Of a stretch of 64,000 bases of DNA, positions 17,508 through 27,162 are shown piece after piece. How positions within the stretch are numbered: the stretch's first letter is position 1; the number at the start of each line of letters is the position of its first letter. The stretch comes from Candidatus Paraprochloron terpiosi LD05 (GTDB lineage: Bacteria; Cyanobacteriota; Cyanobacteriia; Cyanobacteriales; Prochloraceae). The notes under the pieces were generated by a model. It was not told the DNA's origin and did no database searches. It worked only from the letters and a program-made list of their open reading frames with translations. The translations under genes and the position numbers were made by a program. The stretch is taken from positions 1,591,422-1,655,421 of the forward strand of contig CP073341.1 in assembly GCA_018141785.1 (NCBI GenBank), written 5' to 3'.

Positions 17508-19109
17508 TTAAAAGTAACTGTGAGCATATTGTTTATGCTTGATTAAGGTAGCCTCTGGGAGAGGGCCTTGAAGATGACTCCAAGGCAATGTTTGCCCAAT
17601 TTCCCAGTCTTCATGAACGTAGTAGGCTAGTTCTGGGAGTTGTCCTTTTAGTTGTTTAAAAGCCCGCTTGTAACTGCCAAGAGTGGCTCCATATTCTCTG
17701 GTTAATTCTAATAGGGGAGCAAGACGGCGATCGCCTCGAGAAATTACAGCTTGTATCACGGACCAATTATAGCTTTCTGGACGAAAATCAATTCCCTTTA
17801 GTTGCTTTTGGAACCACTGGATGCGCTTTTTACTTTCTTTCTTTACTCCCAACCATTGAAAAGGTGTATGAGCTTTAGGTACAAAAGTACTACAACCTAG
17901 AGTTAATCGTAAACCTGGGGCAGCCTTTTGCACTGCTTTTATCATATCCACTGTGGCTTCTAAGTCGGTTAATTCTTCCCCAGGAATACCCACCATACCG
18001 TAAAATTTTAGCCCCCGTAACCCTCCTCTCTTAGCATTAACTGCTGCTTGGATAATTTCCGCGTTGGTTAATTTTTTATTAATAATCTTTCTCAGCCTTT
18101 CCGAACCACTTTCCACAGCGATGGTAAGGGAGCGAGTATCCCGTTTGGCTAAGGTTTTGGCTAACTTCTCCGTCACCGTATTGGTGCGCACGGAAGCAAT
18201 ACTTAAACGCACTTGCTCATATTGCGGTTGGGCCATATAATCTAATAAAGCCTCAAACTGGGGATGTTGAGTAACGGATGCTCCTAATAAACCAAGGCGA
18301 TCCGTTACTTGTAGTCCTTTTTCTATGGCAGGAATTAAAGAATCTGTTAAACTAGCAGTGCGGAAAGGTAAAGTTAGGTAACTAGCTAAACAGAAGCGAC
18401 ACATTTCTGGGCAACTCCGCACTACTTCTACCATGTAAATGTTTTCCCACGCAGCTTTTGGTGTAACTACTGTGGAGGTAGAAAGGGTGTTACCTCCATA
18501 GGTTTGCTTTTGAACTTTTGCAGGAATATCCTGAGCTATGGGTTGGATAGACTGGATGGCTCCATCTATACTCTGATAAGATACAGTGTAGAGACTGGGA
18601 ATGTAAATACCAGGAATGTGAGCGAGATGACGTAGTTGAGTGGAGCGCTCTTCATGGCGCACTTCCTTATAAGCATTGATGAAATTATCCAGCAAGTTTT
18701 CACCGTCTCCCAGTAAAATAACATCAAAGAAAGGAGCAAAAGGTTCCGGGTTGGCTGTTAAAACGGAACCACCACCGAAGACTAAGGGATGGTTTTCGTT
18801 TCGTTTACTGCTGTGGAAGGGAATATCTAGAGACTCTAGGAGGTTGAGAATATTGATATAATCTAATTCCCAGGAGAGAGAGAAACCGAGGATTTCCGGG
18901 TAGGGGGGTAAAGGTTCCCTTATATCGGTAAAGAGACGACTCACTTGAATATCAGAACGCATAGCTAAGGTTCCCCACACAATCTGATAGCCTAAACTGG
19001 TAATACCCACACTATATTCGTTGGGAAATGCGAAAATAGTCGGTATAGCATCGGATTTGGGGATAGAAGGGGTAAAAAGGAGGCCCTCGGAATCAAATAC
19101 TGTCTTCAT
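17508..19109 (-). CDS. B12-binding-domain radical SAM protein
   Basis: The 533-residue protein has an N-terminal cobalamin-binding-like region (GFSLSWELDYINILNLLE) and a central radical SAM barrel with CPEMCRFCLASY at about residue 230, a CxxxCxxC cluster motif. VFGGGSVLTANPEPFAPFFD and LLGDGE are typical of the MiaB-like and TIGR03960-type group common in cyanobacteria. I found no TRAM domain. The substrate is not known. The start follows directly after a repeat of CGCAAAGG units on the other side. Its length is usual for the group and it looks intact. Confidence 0.8.
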   Translation of the reverse strand: MKTVFDSEGLLFTPSIPKSDAIPTIFAFPNEYSVGITSLGYQIVWGTLAMRSDIQVSRLFTDIREPLPPYPEILGFSLSWELDYINILNLLESLDIPFHSSKRNENHPLVFGGGSVLTANPEPFAPFFDVILLGDGENLLDNFINAYKEVRHEERSTQLRHLAHIPGIYIPSLYTVSYQSIDGAIQSIQPIAQDIPAKVQKQTYGGNTLSTSTVVTPKAAWENIYMVEVVRSCPEMCRFCLASYLTLPFRTASLTDSLIPAIEKGLQVTDRLGLLGASVTQHPQFEALLDYMAQPQYEQVRLSIASVRTNTVTEKLAKTLAKRDTRSLTIAVESGSERLRKIINKKLTNAEIIQAAVNAKRGGLRGLKFYGMVGIPGEELTDLEATVDMIKAVQKAAPGLRLTLGCSTFVPKAHTPFQWLGVKKESKKRIQWFQKQLKGIDFRPESYNWSVIQAVISRGDRRLAPLLELTREYGATLGSYKRAFKQLKGQLPELAYYVHEDWEIGQTLPWSHLQGPLPEATLIKHKQYAHSYF

Positions 19110-19119
19110 TTTATCTTAT

Positions 19120-19148
19120 CGCGCAAAGGCGCAAAGGCGCAAAGGGGG
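19120..19148. repeat. Short tandem repeat, CGCAAAGG type
   Basis: Three copies of CGCAAAGG in tandem lie in the 47-base gap between the radical SAM gene and the TOPRIM gene. Other members of the family occur throughout this window (see the findings). Confidence 0.85.
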
Positions 19149-19156
19149 AGTAGGAA

Positions 19157-19825
19157 TTAAATCTTATCACACAATTGGAGGAATTGTCCCAAAGTGGGTA
19201 ATTGTCCTGGTTTGTCTCGGAGCCGTTGCCGTAATTGCTCTAAATACTCCTCCTTTAATACGTCTCCAGGATTTCTTTTAGTATAGCTTATCCTTCTCGC
19301 ACGGAATATTGCTTTCAGATAAGCTTGATGAAACTTAGCATGAGTGGCAAAACCCTTATACTTACCCATGTTTTCTGGATCTTTGTCGGCAACATCGTAA
19401 TAACGAGTATAATCTAATAAGGGTTGAGTTTGAGGATGGCGCAAGAAAACTTTGCGATTGCCTAAAAACCAAGTCTCAATACACCTATTTTGGACTATTA
19501 TAACCAATTCTGTGTTCCCTAGCTCTAATTTTTTCTCACGGATACATTTATGAATCTCATCTTGGCGCTTGGAAACGGTGTCTTCGTCGGCGTCTAAACA
19601 AAGTACCAAGTAATTATACTTGCCATTATTCCTGATGTCCTCAATTGCCTTGGGAAAAATTTTATCGATAATGCAAGGATATCCTTGAGCGCTAATGAGA
19701 AAGTAGTTATTTCGTTCCACTTCATCGTAACTCTTGACTCTTGTGAGGGTTGGGAGAAGATGACTTAGCCAAGCGGGATACACTTTTGCTTCGGTTTTTC
19801 CTTCCACGAGAAAGTATAGATTCAT
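19157..19825 (-). CDS. TOPRIM-like nuclease, partner of the upstream ATPase
   Basis: The 222-residue protein begins MNLYFLVEGKTEAKVYP, a TOPRIM-type glutamate motif (VEGKTE), and has LVLCLDADED at about residue 75 as the Asp-x-Asp motif. These are the metal ligands of TOPRIM nucleases such as OLD and of DUF4276-type proteins. A conserved-looking CIETWFLGN follows. Its ATG overlaps the stop of the ATPase gene by four bases (ATGA), so the two are translationally coupled. By analogy with OLD and Gabija GajA, where ATPase and TOPRIM are one chain, this may be a split defence nuclease. That role is inference. Confidence 0.7.
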   Translation of the reverse strand: MNLYFLVEGKTEAKVYPAWLSHLLPTLTRVKSYDEVERNNYFLISAQGYPCIIDKIFPKAIEDIRNNGKYNYLVLCLDADEDTVSKRQDEIHKCIREKKLELGNTELVIIVQNRCIETWFLGNRKVFLRHPQTQPLLDYTRYYDVADKDPENMGKYKGFATHAKFHQAYLKAIFRARRISYTKRNPGDVLKEEYLEQLRQRLRDKPGQLPTLGQFLQLCDKI

Positions 19826-20976
19826 TCTACCGCAATACCTTCACTAAAGTTTTCGTTATTAATTAGTTGGATAAAAGCTTCGTGTTTGGATTTACCCAAC
19901 TTCAAGTCTTGCGCGTCTTTAACTGTGACGACTCCCCCTTTGCGAGTCACTATTTTCCAGTGTGAGCTGGGAATGTTGTTGATAATATAAGGGTGATGAC
20001 TGGTAATGATGAATTGAAAGTCCCGCTCCTCTCCTAGGAAGTCTTCGGCGATAATATCAATACAGTTTACTCCCAAGCTGTTTTCAAATTCATCGATAAT
20101 CATCACACTACCGGAGGGCGATAGATATAATTCACAGATAAAGTTCAGTGTTTTGCGCATCCCAGATGAAAGATTCCGTTCACGTATCCAATGCTCCACT
20201 CCTTTTTCTTTGATTAAAAGAGTAACAAAACTTTTATTTGGCTCAATAAGTACAGAGTCTAGCTTAATATCCTCTACCTGAATGAATATATCACTAAACC
20301 AGCTTTTGAGAGTGTCAAATTCTTTGGTAAAATTTTGATTTAAAAATTCTAGCTTCATTAACAAAGGCCAAGGCTGCTTTTTTAGTTCCACAAAATTAGA
20401 GGGGTGCTGTAAGGTCAAAAAATCATCATAATCTTTGTTTTCATTTGAATTAGAAGAATCATGATACTTGTACACAGGAATATCAAATAAATTTTTTGTG
20501 TCACTAAAAATAATCTTTCGCCACTCTTGTTGTATAGCAGCTATATCATCTTCGAGACTAAAAATTTCTACTAGACTCTGGTAAGGAGATAGCTTGGGAG
20601 TTATATTACCTTTGAAACGAATTTCATCTTGATTCCTTTCTACAATAACTTTCCCACCAATTTCTAAAACTTCACGACTAATCTTGTATCCATAATCCTC
20701 TTCTTGTTGCCAGTCAAGAAATTGACTAACTTTTTGGGTTTCAAACTCTCCTTGCCAGCGATATTTAGTCCCATCATCTCTGGCAAAAGTAATATCCCAT
20801 TTTACTCCATTGAGAGATTCACCCAGTGTGATTTGGCGTAAATTATAAATTGATTCAATAATTTTCGTTTTTCCAACACCAGACACCCCCACCAATAGAT
20901 TAAACTTGTGGAAGGTAATGGGTCCAAAACCCCAGTTGATACTTTTATCCCAATATTCTAGTCGTTCAATTTTCAT
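19822..20976 (-). CDS. AAA/ABC-type ATPase of an OLD-like pair
   Basis: This 384-residue ATPase has Walker A GVSGVGKTKI at about residue 33, an ABC-type signature NLSSGMRKTLNF near 270, Walker B SVMIIDEFENSLG near 293 and a SHHPYII switch near 328. It is the SMC/RecF-like ATPase architecture seen in OLD nucleases and phage-defence modules. The insert between Walker A and the signature is about 230 residues and not conserved to my eye. It runs into the TOPRIM gene with a four-base overlap. The upstream side (20977 on) holds a likely promoter and no other gene, so the pair is a self-contained two-gene unit. Confidence 0.75.
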   Translation of the reverse strand: MKIERLEYWDKSINWGFGPITFHKFNLLVGVSGVGKTKIIESIYNLRQITLGESLNGVKWDITFARDDGTKYRWQGEFETQKVSQFLDWQQEEDYGYKISREVLEIGGKVIVERNQDEIRFKGNITPKLSPYQSLVEIFSLEDDIAAIQQEWRKIIFSDTKNLFDIPVYKYHDSSNSNENKDYDDFLTLQHPSNFVELKKQPWPLLMKLEFLNQNFTKEFDTLKSWFSDIFIQVEDIKLDSVLIEPNKSFVTLLIKEKGVEHWIRERNLSSGMRKTLNFICELYLSPSGSVMIIDEFENSLGVNCIDIIAEDFLGEERDFQFIITSHHPYIINNIPSSHWKIVTRKGGVVTVKDAQDLKLGKSKHEAFIQLINNENFSEGIAVE

Positions 20977-21284
20977 GAGCGAACCTCCGTAGTTCTATAA
21001 AATCACTATAACAGGATGAGATGACAATGTCAAGGGAAATTATCAAAAAAATCTTAAATTAATTTAAAATTGTCCAAATCTTCTGGTAATCTCAAGGCGC
21101 GCGCCCCTACAAAACACAGACTGGGATTGCGGTTCCACCCAATTCAATCTGTCAGTCAAACTTCCGGGAAGCTATTATTTTAGCCGAAGAACTCACCTGC
21201 TGCTGTAAGTTATTAGATAAGCAAGAAACATAGCAGCAATCAATGTTGGGGAAAGTGCCTCAACCCAACCTACGGCTCTCTTCC
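20977..21284. other. Intergenic region, 308 bases
   Basis: The stretch contains a GGCGCGCGCCC palindrome near 21097, and a plus-strand frame near 21140-21230 (FREAIILAEELTC) that looks like a remnant but has no start. At 21255-21282 lies a half copy of the GTTGGG...CAACCCAACCTAC repeat. No intact gene or RNA is recognised. A TPP riboswitch was looked for because of thiO downstream and was not seen. Confidence 0.4.
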
Positions 21285-21746
21285 TCACCTCTCTGCGCCT
21301 CTGCGCCTCTGCGTGAAACCCATACAATAACTATTAATGCCCATGACTAACTCTCCTTCCCTACTGCCGATTTCTTGTAACTCTGCTATTATAGACTTAA
21401 CTGTTTCAGCATCTTTCTCCCGAAAAGCAGTGACAAAGGTGCGAGTTGCTTGAGCGTGATCGCGATAGAATTGAACAAAACCAGAGCGATACTCTTGCAA
21501 TTGTTCATCCTTTATTTTCAGTTGCTCCATTTCTAGGGCAACTGCCTCAAAAGTATCTGCTACCCCCAGCACCTTTTCCTCATCTTTCGTTTTACTGTTC
21601 TTTTTACCTTCTTCAGACATTTTATTAGCCAGAGCCATAATTTGCTCACACTGGTATACTTTAGAAGGAGCACAACTGACTAACGTAAGACTTAGAGTAA
21701 AGCTCAGGGAAGCAAGAACAGCTGTTTTCGGGGGGAATAGTTTCAT
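21285..21746 (-). CDS. Small lipoprotein
   Basis: The 153-residue protein has a lipoprotein signal: KLFPPKTAV, a hydrophobic stretch [11 protein letters not shown], then the lipobox LVSC at residues 22-25. The mature part is helical and charged (about 125 residues) with no domain that I recognise. Two further cysteines (YQCEQ and SYCMG) could pair in the periplasm. The last residues, TQRRRGAER, are read from a CTCTGCG tandem repeat, so the original C terminus may have been overwritten. It diverges from thiO-thiG, with the two starts only 23 bases apart. Confidence 0.6.
   Translation of the reverse strand: MKLFPPKTAVLASLSFTLSLTLVSCAPSKVYQCEQIMALANKMSEEGKKNSKTKDEEKVLGVADTFEAVALEMEQLKIKDEQLQEYRSGFVQFYRDHAQATRTFVTAFREKDAETVKSIIAELQEIGSREGELVMGINSYCMGFTQRRRGAER
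21290..21320. repeat. Short tandem repeat, CTCTGCGC type, inside a gene end
   Basis: Three CTCTGCG units are followed by TGAAAC. The repeat encodes the last residues of the lipoprotein gene on the minus strand. Confidence 0.8.
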
Positions 21747-21769
21747 TGGTTAATGGCAAACAAGACTTC

Positions 21770-23695
21770 ATGAGTGAGATTATCATTATTGGTGGCGGTA
21801 TAGTGGGTTTGGCGATCGCCCTAGAGCTAAAATTCCGTGGTGCTTCCGTGACGGTGCTCAGTCGGGACTTTCAAGAAGCAGCAGGTCACGCGGCAGCAGG
21901 GATGCTTGCTCCACAAGCGGAAGCTATTCCGGACGGCCCCATGTTGGACTTGTGTCTTCAATCCCGTCAATTATACCCTGAATGGATCGATAAACTGGAA
22001 CTGCTCACAGGGGTAGAGACGGGTTATTGGCCCTGCGGTATTCTCGCACCCCAATATGAAGCTCCCCCTTCTCCCAAAACCGACTCCACAGCCATGTGGT
22101 TAGATAAAGCAGCAATTCAATGCCATCAACCAGGACTAAGTAAAGATGTAATTGGTGGTTGGTGGTACCCGGAAGATGGTCAAGTGGACAACCGCGCCCT
22201 CTTAAAATCCTTGGTATCAGCAGCCCGCGCTCTGGGAGTAAACTTAAAGGAAGGGGTTGCAGTAGAATCAATTCAAGTACAAAAGGGGAAAGTTACCTGC
22301 CTCAGAACAGCCCAAGGGAAATTCCAGGGTGATAAATATGTTCTCGCTACTGGTTCTTGGTGCAATCAGTTATTACCCTTACCAGTGCGTCCGGTGAAAG
22401 GACAAATGCTCTCCCTGGGTATGCCAAACTCCAACCATGAACCTTTACCCTTGACAAGAGTTATCTTTGGTCCCCAAACTTATCTGGTACCGAGAAGGGA
22501 CGGTCGTTTAATTGTGGGTGCGACGACTGAAGAAGTGGGTTGGACCCCCTATAATACTCCTTCCGGGATAAATAATTTGTTGCAACGGGCCATTAACCTC
22601 TACCCTGCACTAGGAAACTGGAAAATAGAGGAGTTTTGGTGGGGTTTTCGCCCCGGCACCCCCGATGAATTACCTATTCTGGGCACTAGTCCTTGGGAGA
22701 ATTTAATCCTGGCAACGGGACATTATCGCAATGGTATCCTGCTGGCTCCTATAACTGCTGCTTTATTGACAGATTTAATTCTCCAGAACAAGGAGAACCC
22801 TCTGTTGGCTCATTTTCGTTACCATCGCTTCACTACCAGTCTTCCATTCCAACCTTTAAACATGCTCACCCCTACGAACAATTCTTCTCTAGTTCCCACA
22901 GAACAGCAAGATGAATTAATTATTGCTGGACGCACTTTTTCCTCCCGTTTAATGACAGGAACTGGGAAATATAGCAATATAGAACAAATGCAGCAGAGTA
23001 TTGCCGCTAGTGGCAGTACTATTGTCACTGTAGCAGTGCGACGAGTGCAAACCAAAGCACCGGGACATGTGGGATTGGCTGAAGCTTTGGATTGGAGTAA
23101 AATCTGGATGTTACCCAACACTGCGGGGTGCAAGACTGCTGAAGAAGCAGTGCGAGTGGCTCGTTTGGGACGGGAAATGGCTAAATTATTGGGACAGGAA
23201 GAGAATAATTTTGTCAAGTTAGAAGTGATTCCCGACAGTAAGTATTTATTACCAGACCCCATAGGTACTTTAGAAGCAGCGGAACAGTTGGTGCAAGAGG
23301 GGTTTGCTGTCTTACCCTATATGAATGCGGATCCTTTGTTAGCAAAGCGGTTAGAAGAGGTAGGATGTGTTACGGTGATGCCCTTAGGTTCTCCCATTGG
23401 TTCCGGGCAAGGAATCCAAAACGAGAGCAATATTAAAATTATTATTGAAGAAGCCCATGTACCTGTTGTTATTGATGCAGGGATTGGTACTCCCAGCGAA
23501 GCAACTTATGGTATGGAAATAGGGGCCGATGCCTTGTTGATAAATAGCGCCATCGCCCTGGCTCAGAACCCAGTAGCTATGGGGCGTGCCATGGGTATGG
23601 CGACCACAGCAGGGCGATTGGCTTATCTGGCGGGACGCATACCTATAAAAAGTTATGCAAGCGCCAGTTCTCCCCTCACAGGAACAATAACATAA
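21770..23695 (+). CDS. thiO/G: Fused glycine oxidase and thiazole synthase (ThiO-ThiG)
   Basis: This 641-residue bifunctional enzyme makes the thiazole half of thiamin. The N-terminal ThiO part (about residues 1-375) is an FAD amine oxidase with the dinucleotide motif [19 protein letters not shown] and [11 protein letters not shown]. It oxidises glycine to the imine. The C-terminal ThiG part (about 385-635) starts [19 protein letters not shown] and has [20 protein letters not shown] and SPIGSGQGI, with [11 protein letters not shown] binding phosphate. The fusion is known in cyanobacteria. The expected RTVR in ThiG reads VAVRRVQ. I chose the ATG at 21770 over an in-frame TTG at 21746. The remaining thi genes are not in the window. 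Confidence 0.93.
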   Translation: MSEIIIIGGGIVGLAIALELKFRGASVTVLSRDFQEAAGHAAAGMLAPQAEAIPDGPMLDLCLQSRQLYPEWIDKLELLTGVETGYWPCGILAPQYEAPPSPKTDSTAMWLDKAAIQCHQPGLSKDVIGGWWYPEDGQVDNRALLKSLVSAARALGVNLKEGVAVESIQVQKGKVTCLRTAQGKFQGDKYVLATGSWCNQLLPLPVRPVKGQMLSLGMPNSNHEPLPLTRVIFGPQTYLVPRRDGRLIVGATTEEVGWTPYNTPSGINNLLQRAINLYPALGNWKIEEFWWGFRPGTPDELPILGTSPWENLILATGHYRNGILLAPITAALLTDLILQNKENPLLAHFRYHRFTTSLPFQPLNMLTPTNNSSLVPTEQQDELIIAGRTFSSRLMTGTGKYSNIEQMQQSIAASGSTIVTVAVRRVQTKAPGHVGLAEALDWSKIWMLPNTAGCKTAEEAVRVARLGREMAKLLGQEENNFVKLEVIPDSKYLLPDPIGTLEAAEQLVQEGFAVLPYMNADPLLAKRLEEVGCVTVMPLGSPIGSGQGIQNESNIKIIIEEAHVPVVIDAGIGTPSEATYGMEIGADALLINSAIALAQNPVAMGRAMGMATTAGRLAYLAGRIPIKSYASASSPLTGTIT

Positions 23696-23710
23696 TAAAT
23701 TCTCTCTTAT

Positions 23711-23743
23711 CTCCCTCTGCGCCCTCTGCGCCTCTGCGGTTTA
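23711..23743. repeat. Short tandem repeat, CTCTGCGC type
   Basis: CTCTGCGCCCTCTGCGCCTC and GCGGTTT follow thiO-thiG after a CTCTCTTATC lead. The same lead and repeat recur at 25372-25416 and 26126-26170. Confidence 0.85.
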
Positions 23744-23808
23744 ATCATACCGTAGGTTAACAGCTAACGCCAACCTATGAAAAAGAAAGCCTTAGCATAG
23801 GATAACAT

Positions 23809-24504
23809 TTATCTAAATTGCACTCGCTTTTTTGTTAATAGGGTTCTGGATTTACCATATCCCCGTTTGTCATCCCCAATAGCGCTATCAAACTCCCCCG
23901 TAACAACAACTTCAGGATAAATTCCATAAGACATCAAATTCGTCAATTCCACTCTTGCCATTAGATCATCAATTGGTTGGTAGATGGGATATGCTTTACG
24001 CAATAATTTTTCTGCTCCACGACGCTTAAGAAGATAAGCACATGTTCGATTTGCTATGGAACCCAAGATTGCTATTTTATGTATATCATAAACAAATCCT
24101 CCCCTGGGTATTAGGTGGGCATCGGTACGAAAATTTATCAATTCGTAATCCTTGGGGAACTTGTGTCGATTTTTCATTACCCCTAAGAAAGCACTACCAA
24201 TATTAATATCGTCTTCAAAAATGAGCACCTCTTCATGCTGCTCTTCAACTATGCGCTTCCACATATTGATATGGGATAGATAGCAGCCGCCGATCTCGTT
24301 GTTAATGAGCCCTCTCCCCCAAACTCTTTTGGCGTCTTTTTCAGAATATAGCTTTAACTGCTGGGCTGTGAGGGCTGATCCATCAACTGCGGGGATAATC
24401 TCGTGGGCAATGCCTAATTTGGACAGTTGTTCCTCCATAAACTGGCGCCGCTCTTTATATCTCTCTAGGTTTAGTACCCATACGGGTATATCTATTTGAT
24501 TCAT
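23809..24504 (-). CDS. Family 25 glycosyltransferase
   Basis: The 231-residue protein starts with IPVWVLNLERYKERR, the opening of GT25 (LPS galactosyl/glucosyltransferase-like) proteins. It carries LINNEIGGCYLSHINMWK at about residue 68 and VLIFEDDINI near 95, the ExD-type metal motif, then IDDLMARV. These enzymes transfer hexoses onto lipooligosaccharide or surface glycans in the cytoplasm. The length is close to the family norm. It stands alone between repeat-rich gaps, so its glycan is unknown. Confidence 0.8.
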   Translation of the reverse strand: MNQIDIPVWVLNLERYKERRQFMEEQLSKLGIAHEIIPAVDGSALTAQQLKLYSEKDAKRVWGRGLINNEIGGCYLSHINMWKRIVEEQHEEVLIFEDDINIGSAFLGVMKNRHKFPKDYELINFRTDAHLIPRGGFVYDIHKIAILGSIANRTCAYLLKRRGAEKLLRKAYPIYQPIDDLMARVELTNLMSYGIYPEVVVTGEFDSAIGDDKRGYGKSRTLLTKKRVQFR

Positions 24505-24553
24505 TTATGTTACAGTCATTAGCTATCTTCTTAAGAATCTACAACAATACCGA

Positions 24554-25318
24554 TTATAGGATAGCCGTAAGTTGGGCAAATAAAGCAGCAAAGTCGGTAT
24601 TAACCACCCCTGTATTATCCTCTTGAGGTAAGCAAATCACATCAAACACCTTATTTTTGGCCTGTGGATGGATTAAAGCCTGTACTACCAATTCTGCTAA
24701 ATCTCCTCTAGGGATTGTGCAGGATTCTCTAGATTTTAGCAGTCGATCCTCTTTATTCACCACAAATTGTCTCATCCCTTCGGGTTCATCCACCAATCCC
24801 CCAGGGTGAATGATGGTATAATCAATGCCAGAATCCATTAAATATTGTTCCCCTTTCCTCTTCCAAATCAAAATATTACCATTCCCAAGTCGGTTGAGGG
24901 GATGATTTTCATCAGTACCTCCCATGGAACCCACTAAAACAATCTGCTCCACCCCCGCTTCTTTAGCAGCATCGATTTGATTCTTTTGACCGTGGTAATC
25001 CACCTCTTCCGGTGTACCCCCTGGTTCAAAATCGAATTCCGGTGGGTTTCCTGGGGTAGGAGTGCCTTTCATTCTGGGCACTGCACTGGTGAGAATGATT
25101 AATGCTCCACATCCTTTCATTGCTTGTTTCAGGGTGGGTTTATCCAAAATATCCCCAAAGACAAATCCTGAACTGGATCCAAATATTTCTTGAGCTTTAG
25201 ATTGGGAACGAGCAAAACCAATGGGAGCAAATTCAGCGGTGCGTTGGCGAAGTTTCTTCAAAACGAGGGATCCGGTTCTACCGGTTGCACCAGTTAAAAG
25301 TACTTTTTTGATAGACAT
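24554..25318 (-). CDS. Atypical short-chain dehydrogenase (NAD(P)-binding, SDR_a5 type)
   Basis: The 254-residue protein has an N-terminal Rossmann fold, VLLTGATGRTGSLVLKKL, whose glycine motif (GATGRTG) fits atypical SDRs. VLVGSMGGTDENHPLNRLG and YTIIHPGGLVDEPEG complete the fold. The usual YxxxK catalytic pair is not evident, so it may be an NmrA-like or assembly-factor type protein rather than a typical dehydrogenase. Similar plant and cyanobacterial proteins are annotated as NAD(P)-binding Rossmann proteins without known substrate. It is intact. Confidence 0.75.
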   Translation of the reverse strand: MSIKKVLLTGATGRTGSLVLKKLRQRTAEFAPIGFARSQSKAQEIFGSSSGFVFGDILDKPTLKQAMKGCGALIILTSAVPRMKGTPTPGNPPEFDFEPGGTPEEVDYHGQKNQIDAAKEAGVEQIVLVGSMGGTDENHPLNRLGNGNILIWKRKGEQYLMDSGIDYTIIHPGGLVDEPEGMRQFVVNKEDRLLKSRESCTIPRGDLAELVVQALIHPQAKNKVFDVICLPQEDNTGVVNTDFAALFAQLTAIL

Positions 25319-25371
25319 GATGACTTTTTTTCTTTGAATGTACCTAGTTTAATAAGCAATAATTGACACTC

Positions 25372-25416
25372 ATTCTCTCTTATCTTCCTCTGCGCCCTCT
25401 GCGCCTCTGCGGTTTA
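25372..25416. repeat. Short tandem repeat, CTCTGCGC type
   Basis: A CTCTCTTATCTTC lead, two CTCTGCG units and GCGGTTTATTATA end directly at the stop of the Uma2 gene. Identical lead and units lie at 26126-26170. Confidence 0.85.
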
Positions 25417-26052
25417 TTATACAAATTCTTCTAATAACCAGGCGCTAACTCTACCGTGATTGGTTTGTCGGCTGCGTCTGAGAGCTTCTTCTAAGACGGC
25501 AATTTCCAAATCTGGTAAAACTGCTGATTGTTTAATCCTTCGACTTCCTTCTTTTTCCACTGTAAAAGCAATGATTTGCACATTTTTGACATCCACAATC
25601 CAATATTCTGTAACATCTAACTCTTCATAAAGAAGCCGTTTTTCTCCCAAATCATCCCCAAGGGAAGTATTGGCAACTTCTATAACTAAGGTTGGGGGAG
25701 GATAGGTATTTAGTTCAATGATGCTGGTTCCATAGGGAACGGCATTAGCTGTTTGTCCGATATAAAAAGATAGATCCGGTTGGACACTTTTCCAGCCTGT
25801 TTTATGGTAAGTACAGTTATTTTTACCATTTAATTCAATGCTTTTAAATGCTGCGTAAAGATAAATGGCATGATTAATAAGAGCATGATCGCAGGCGTGG
25901 TCGTGTCCAAGAGGTGACATTTCAATTCTGAGTCTTCCGTTGTTGTAGTAGAATTTAGCTTTTGTGTAATCAGGATTTTCTGTCTCTTGGAGATATTCGT
26001 CCCAAGTCGCCTTTATCCAAGTATCCGGGGGAATTTTGGTTGTAATTGTACT
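25417..26052 (-). CDS. Uma2 family (DUF820) putative endonuclease
   Basis: The protein (about 211 residues from the ATG at 26052) belongs to the Uma2/DUF820 family, a PD-(D/E)XK group that is hugely expanded in cyanobacteria. Visible motifs are SVQPDLSFYI (catalytic Asp region), TLVIEVANTSLGDDLGEKR (Glu) and VTEYWIVD. A start at 26094 would add 14 unconserved residues. Uma2 proteins are often linked with mobile DNA, but their biological role is unclear. It is flanked on both sides by the same tandem repeat, which could mark it as a past insertion. Confidence 0.85.
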   Translation of the reverse strand, partial: STITTKIPPDTWIKATWDEYLQETENPDYTKAKFYYNNGRLRIEMSPLGHDHACDHALINHAIYLYAAFKSIELNGKNNCTYHKTGWKSVQPDLSFYIGQTANAVPYGTSIIELNTYPPPTLVIEVANTSLGDDLGEKRLLYEELDVTEYWIVDVKNVQIIAFTVEKEGSRRIKQSAVLPDLEIAVLEEALRRSRQTNHGRVSAWLLEEFV

Positions 26053-26100
26053 CATAATTGCTTCGGTAATGTTGTGTATTGTTTTAGTGAACAATAAAGG

Positions 26101-26170
26101 TTGTCAAAATTGCCCACCCCACGGAACTCTCTTATCTTCCTCTGCGCCCTCTGCGCCTCTGCGGTTTATC
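26101..26170. repeat. Repeat cluster: AATTGCCCACCC motif and CTCTGCGC tandem repeat
   Basis: CAAAATTGCCCACCCCAC (about 26104-26121) matches the inverse of a motif at 36479-36497. It is followed by CTCTCTTATCTTCCTC and CTCTGCG units. It fills the gap between the Uma2 and methyltransferase genes. Confidence 0.7.
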
Positions 26171-26173
26171 ATA

Positions 26174-27127
26174 CTACGAACCCCGAATCCCGATGATAGT
26201 ACGATGACGAGGATCGCTCGCCATAGTTATTTTACACTCAAAACCCACTTCTTTCAAAGCAGCTTCTACGTCAAAGGTGTAGTAGTCATCGCTCCAGGGT
26301 TCCGTGCTTTTCATGAGGACAAAAAGTGCTGGGGGCAGATTTTGAATTACTGGGGAAAGGGGGTTATTATCCACTATGGCGATACAACCCCCAGGACGGA
26401 GAAGACGATGTGCTTCTTGAAAGATGGCTTTTGTGGCTTTCCGGGGAAGTTCGTGGAGGACAAACTGGAGGGTGACTAAGTCAAAGGAGTCGTCCGGGAA
26501 TTCCGTCTCTTCTCCTTTCCCATGTACCCACCCTGCTATTTCTTTTCCCTCATCTCTAAGTTTCGCCACTGCTAACATATAGGGGGATAAGTCTAAACCT
26601 ACAGTGCGTACAGGGTTGTGTTTTTGCTTATAATAGTGGTGCAGGGCGAAAGTAGATATGCCCACGGAGCAGCCAATATCTAGGATATCCTCCACCTTAT
26701 CGGGACCATATTCCCCTAGGACTTGGTGGAAGCTGCCCCGCAGTCGTTGTTGTGCTTCCTCCCAGGTGAGATTTTCTTTGGGCCAAATTCTCAAAGCTAT
26801 AGCCTGGGTAGCAGATTCTGCTTCAAAAGCGGGTTTCCAGGAAAGATTTCCTTTTTCGTAACCATGGAAAGGCACATTGTAGTATGATGGATAGGTTAGG
26901 TTAGGGTTTTTAACCTCAGTCAGTAGTTCCTTAACTTGGGAAGACTCCAATTTTTGAACATTTTGCCGCCAGTCAACTCCGTTTTGGCTGGCGGTTTTTA
27001 TTATTACCTGTCTTGCTTGGTGTTTCATCACCTTATACAGGGGTTTGGTTTGAATTAAAAGATTCACGAATCGGGAGAGTAAGTCGCCTCCTGTCCAAGA
27101 TGGTTTAACCTTGTTGATATTAAGCAT
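26174..27127 (-). CDS. Class I SAM-dependent methyltransferase
   Basis: About 317 residues from the ATG at 27127. The Rossmann core carries motif I DILDIGCSVGISTFAL at about residue 150, the acidic loop VGLDLSPYMLAVAK, a motif near GEETEFPDDSFDLVTLQFVLHEL, and LRPGGCIAIVD. This is a Methyltransf_11-type domain in the C-terminal half. The N-terminal 130 residues (WKPAFEAESATQAIALRIW) occur in cyanobacterial homologues. The substrate is unknown, with a lipid or quinone-like small molecule as a guess only. The in-frame start at 27172 would read into a GGGCAATGCCC repeat, so I reject it. Confidence 0.8.
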   Translation of the reverse strand: MLNINKVKPSWTGGDLLSRFVNLLIQTKPLYKVMKHQARQVIIKTASQNGVDWRQNVQKLESSQVKELLTEVKNPNLTYPSYYNVPFHGYEKGNLSWKPAFEAESATQAIALRIWPKENLTWEEAQQRLRGSFHQVLGEYGPDKVEDILDIGCSVGISTFALHHYYKQKHNPVRTVGLDLSPYMLAVAKLRDEGKEIAGWVHGKGEETEFPDDSFDLVTLQFVLHELPRKATKAIFQEAHRLLRPGGCIAIVDNNPLSPVIQNLPPALFVLMKSTEPWSDDYYTFDVEAALKEVGFECKITMASDPRHRTIIGIRGS

Positions 27128-27162
27128 TAATAAATTTATTATTAAAAAATTGAAAGACGGGT

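Noticed and set aside
21600..21770. Thiamin (TPP) riboswitch ahead of thiO-thiG
   Set aside because: The upstream divergent gene starts 23 bases away, leaving no room, and no TPP-riboswitch core was seen.
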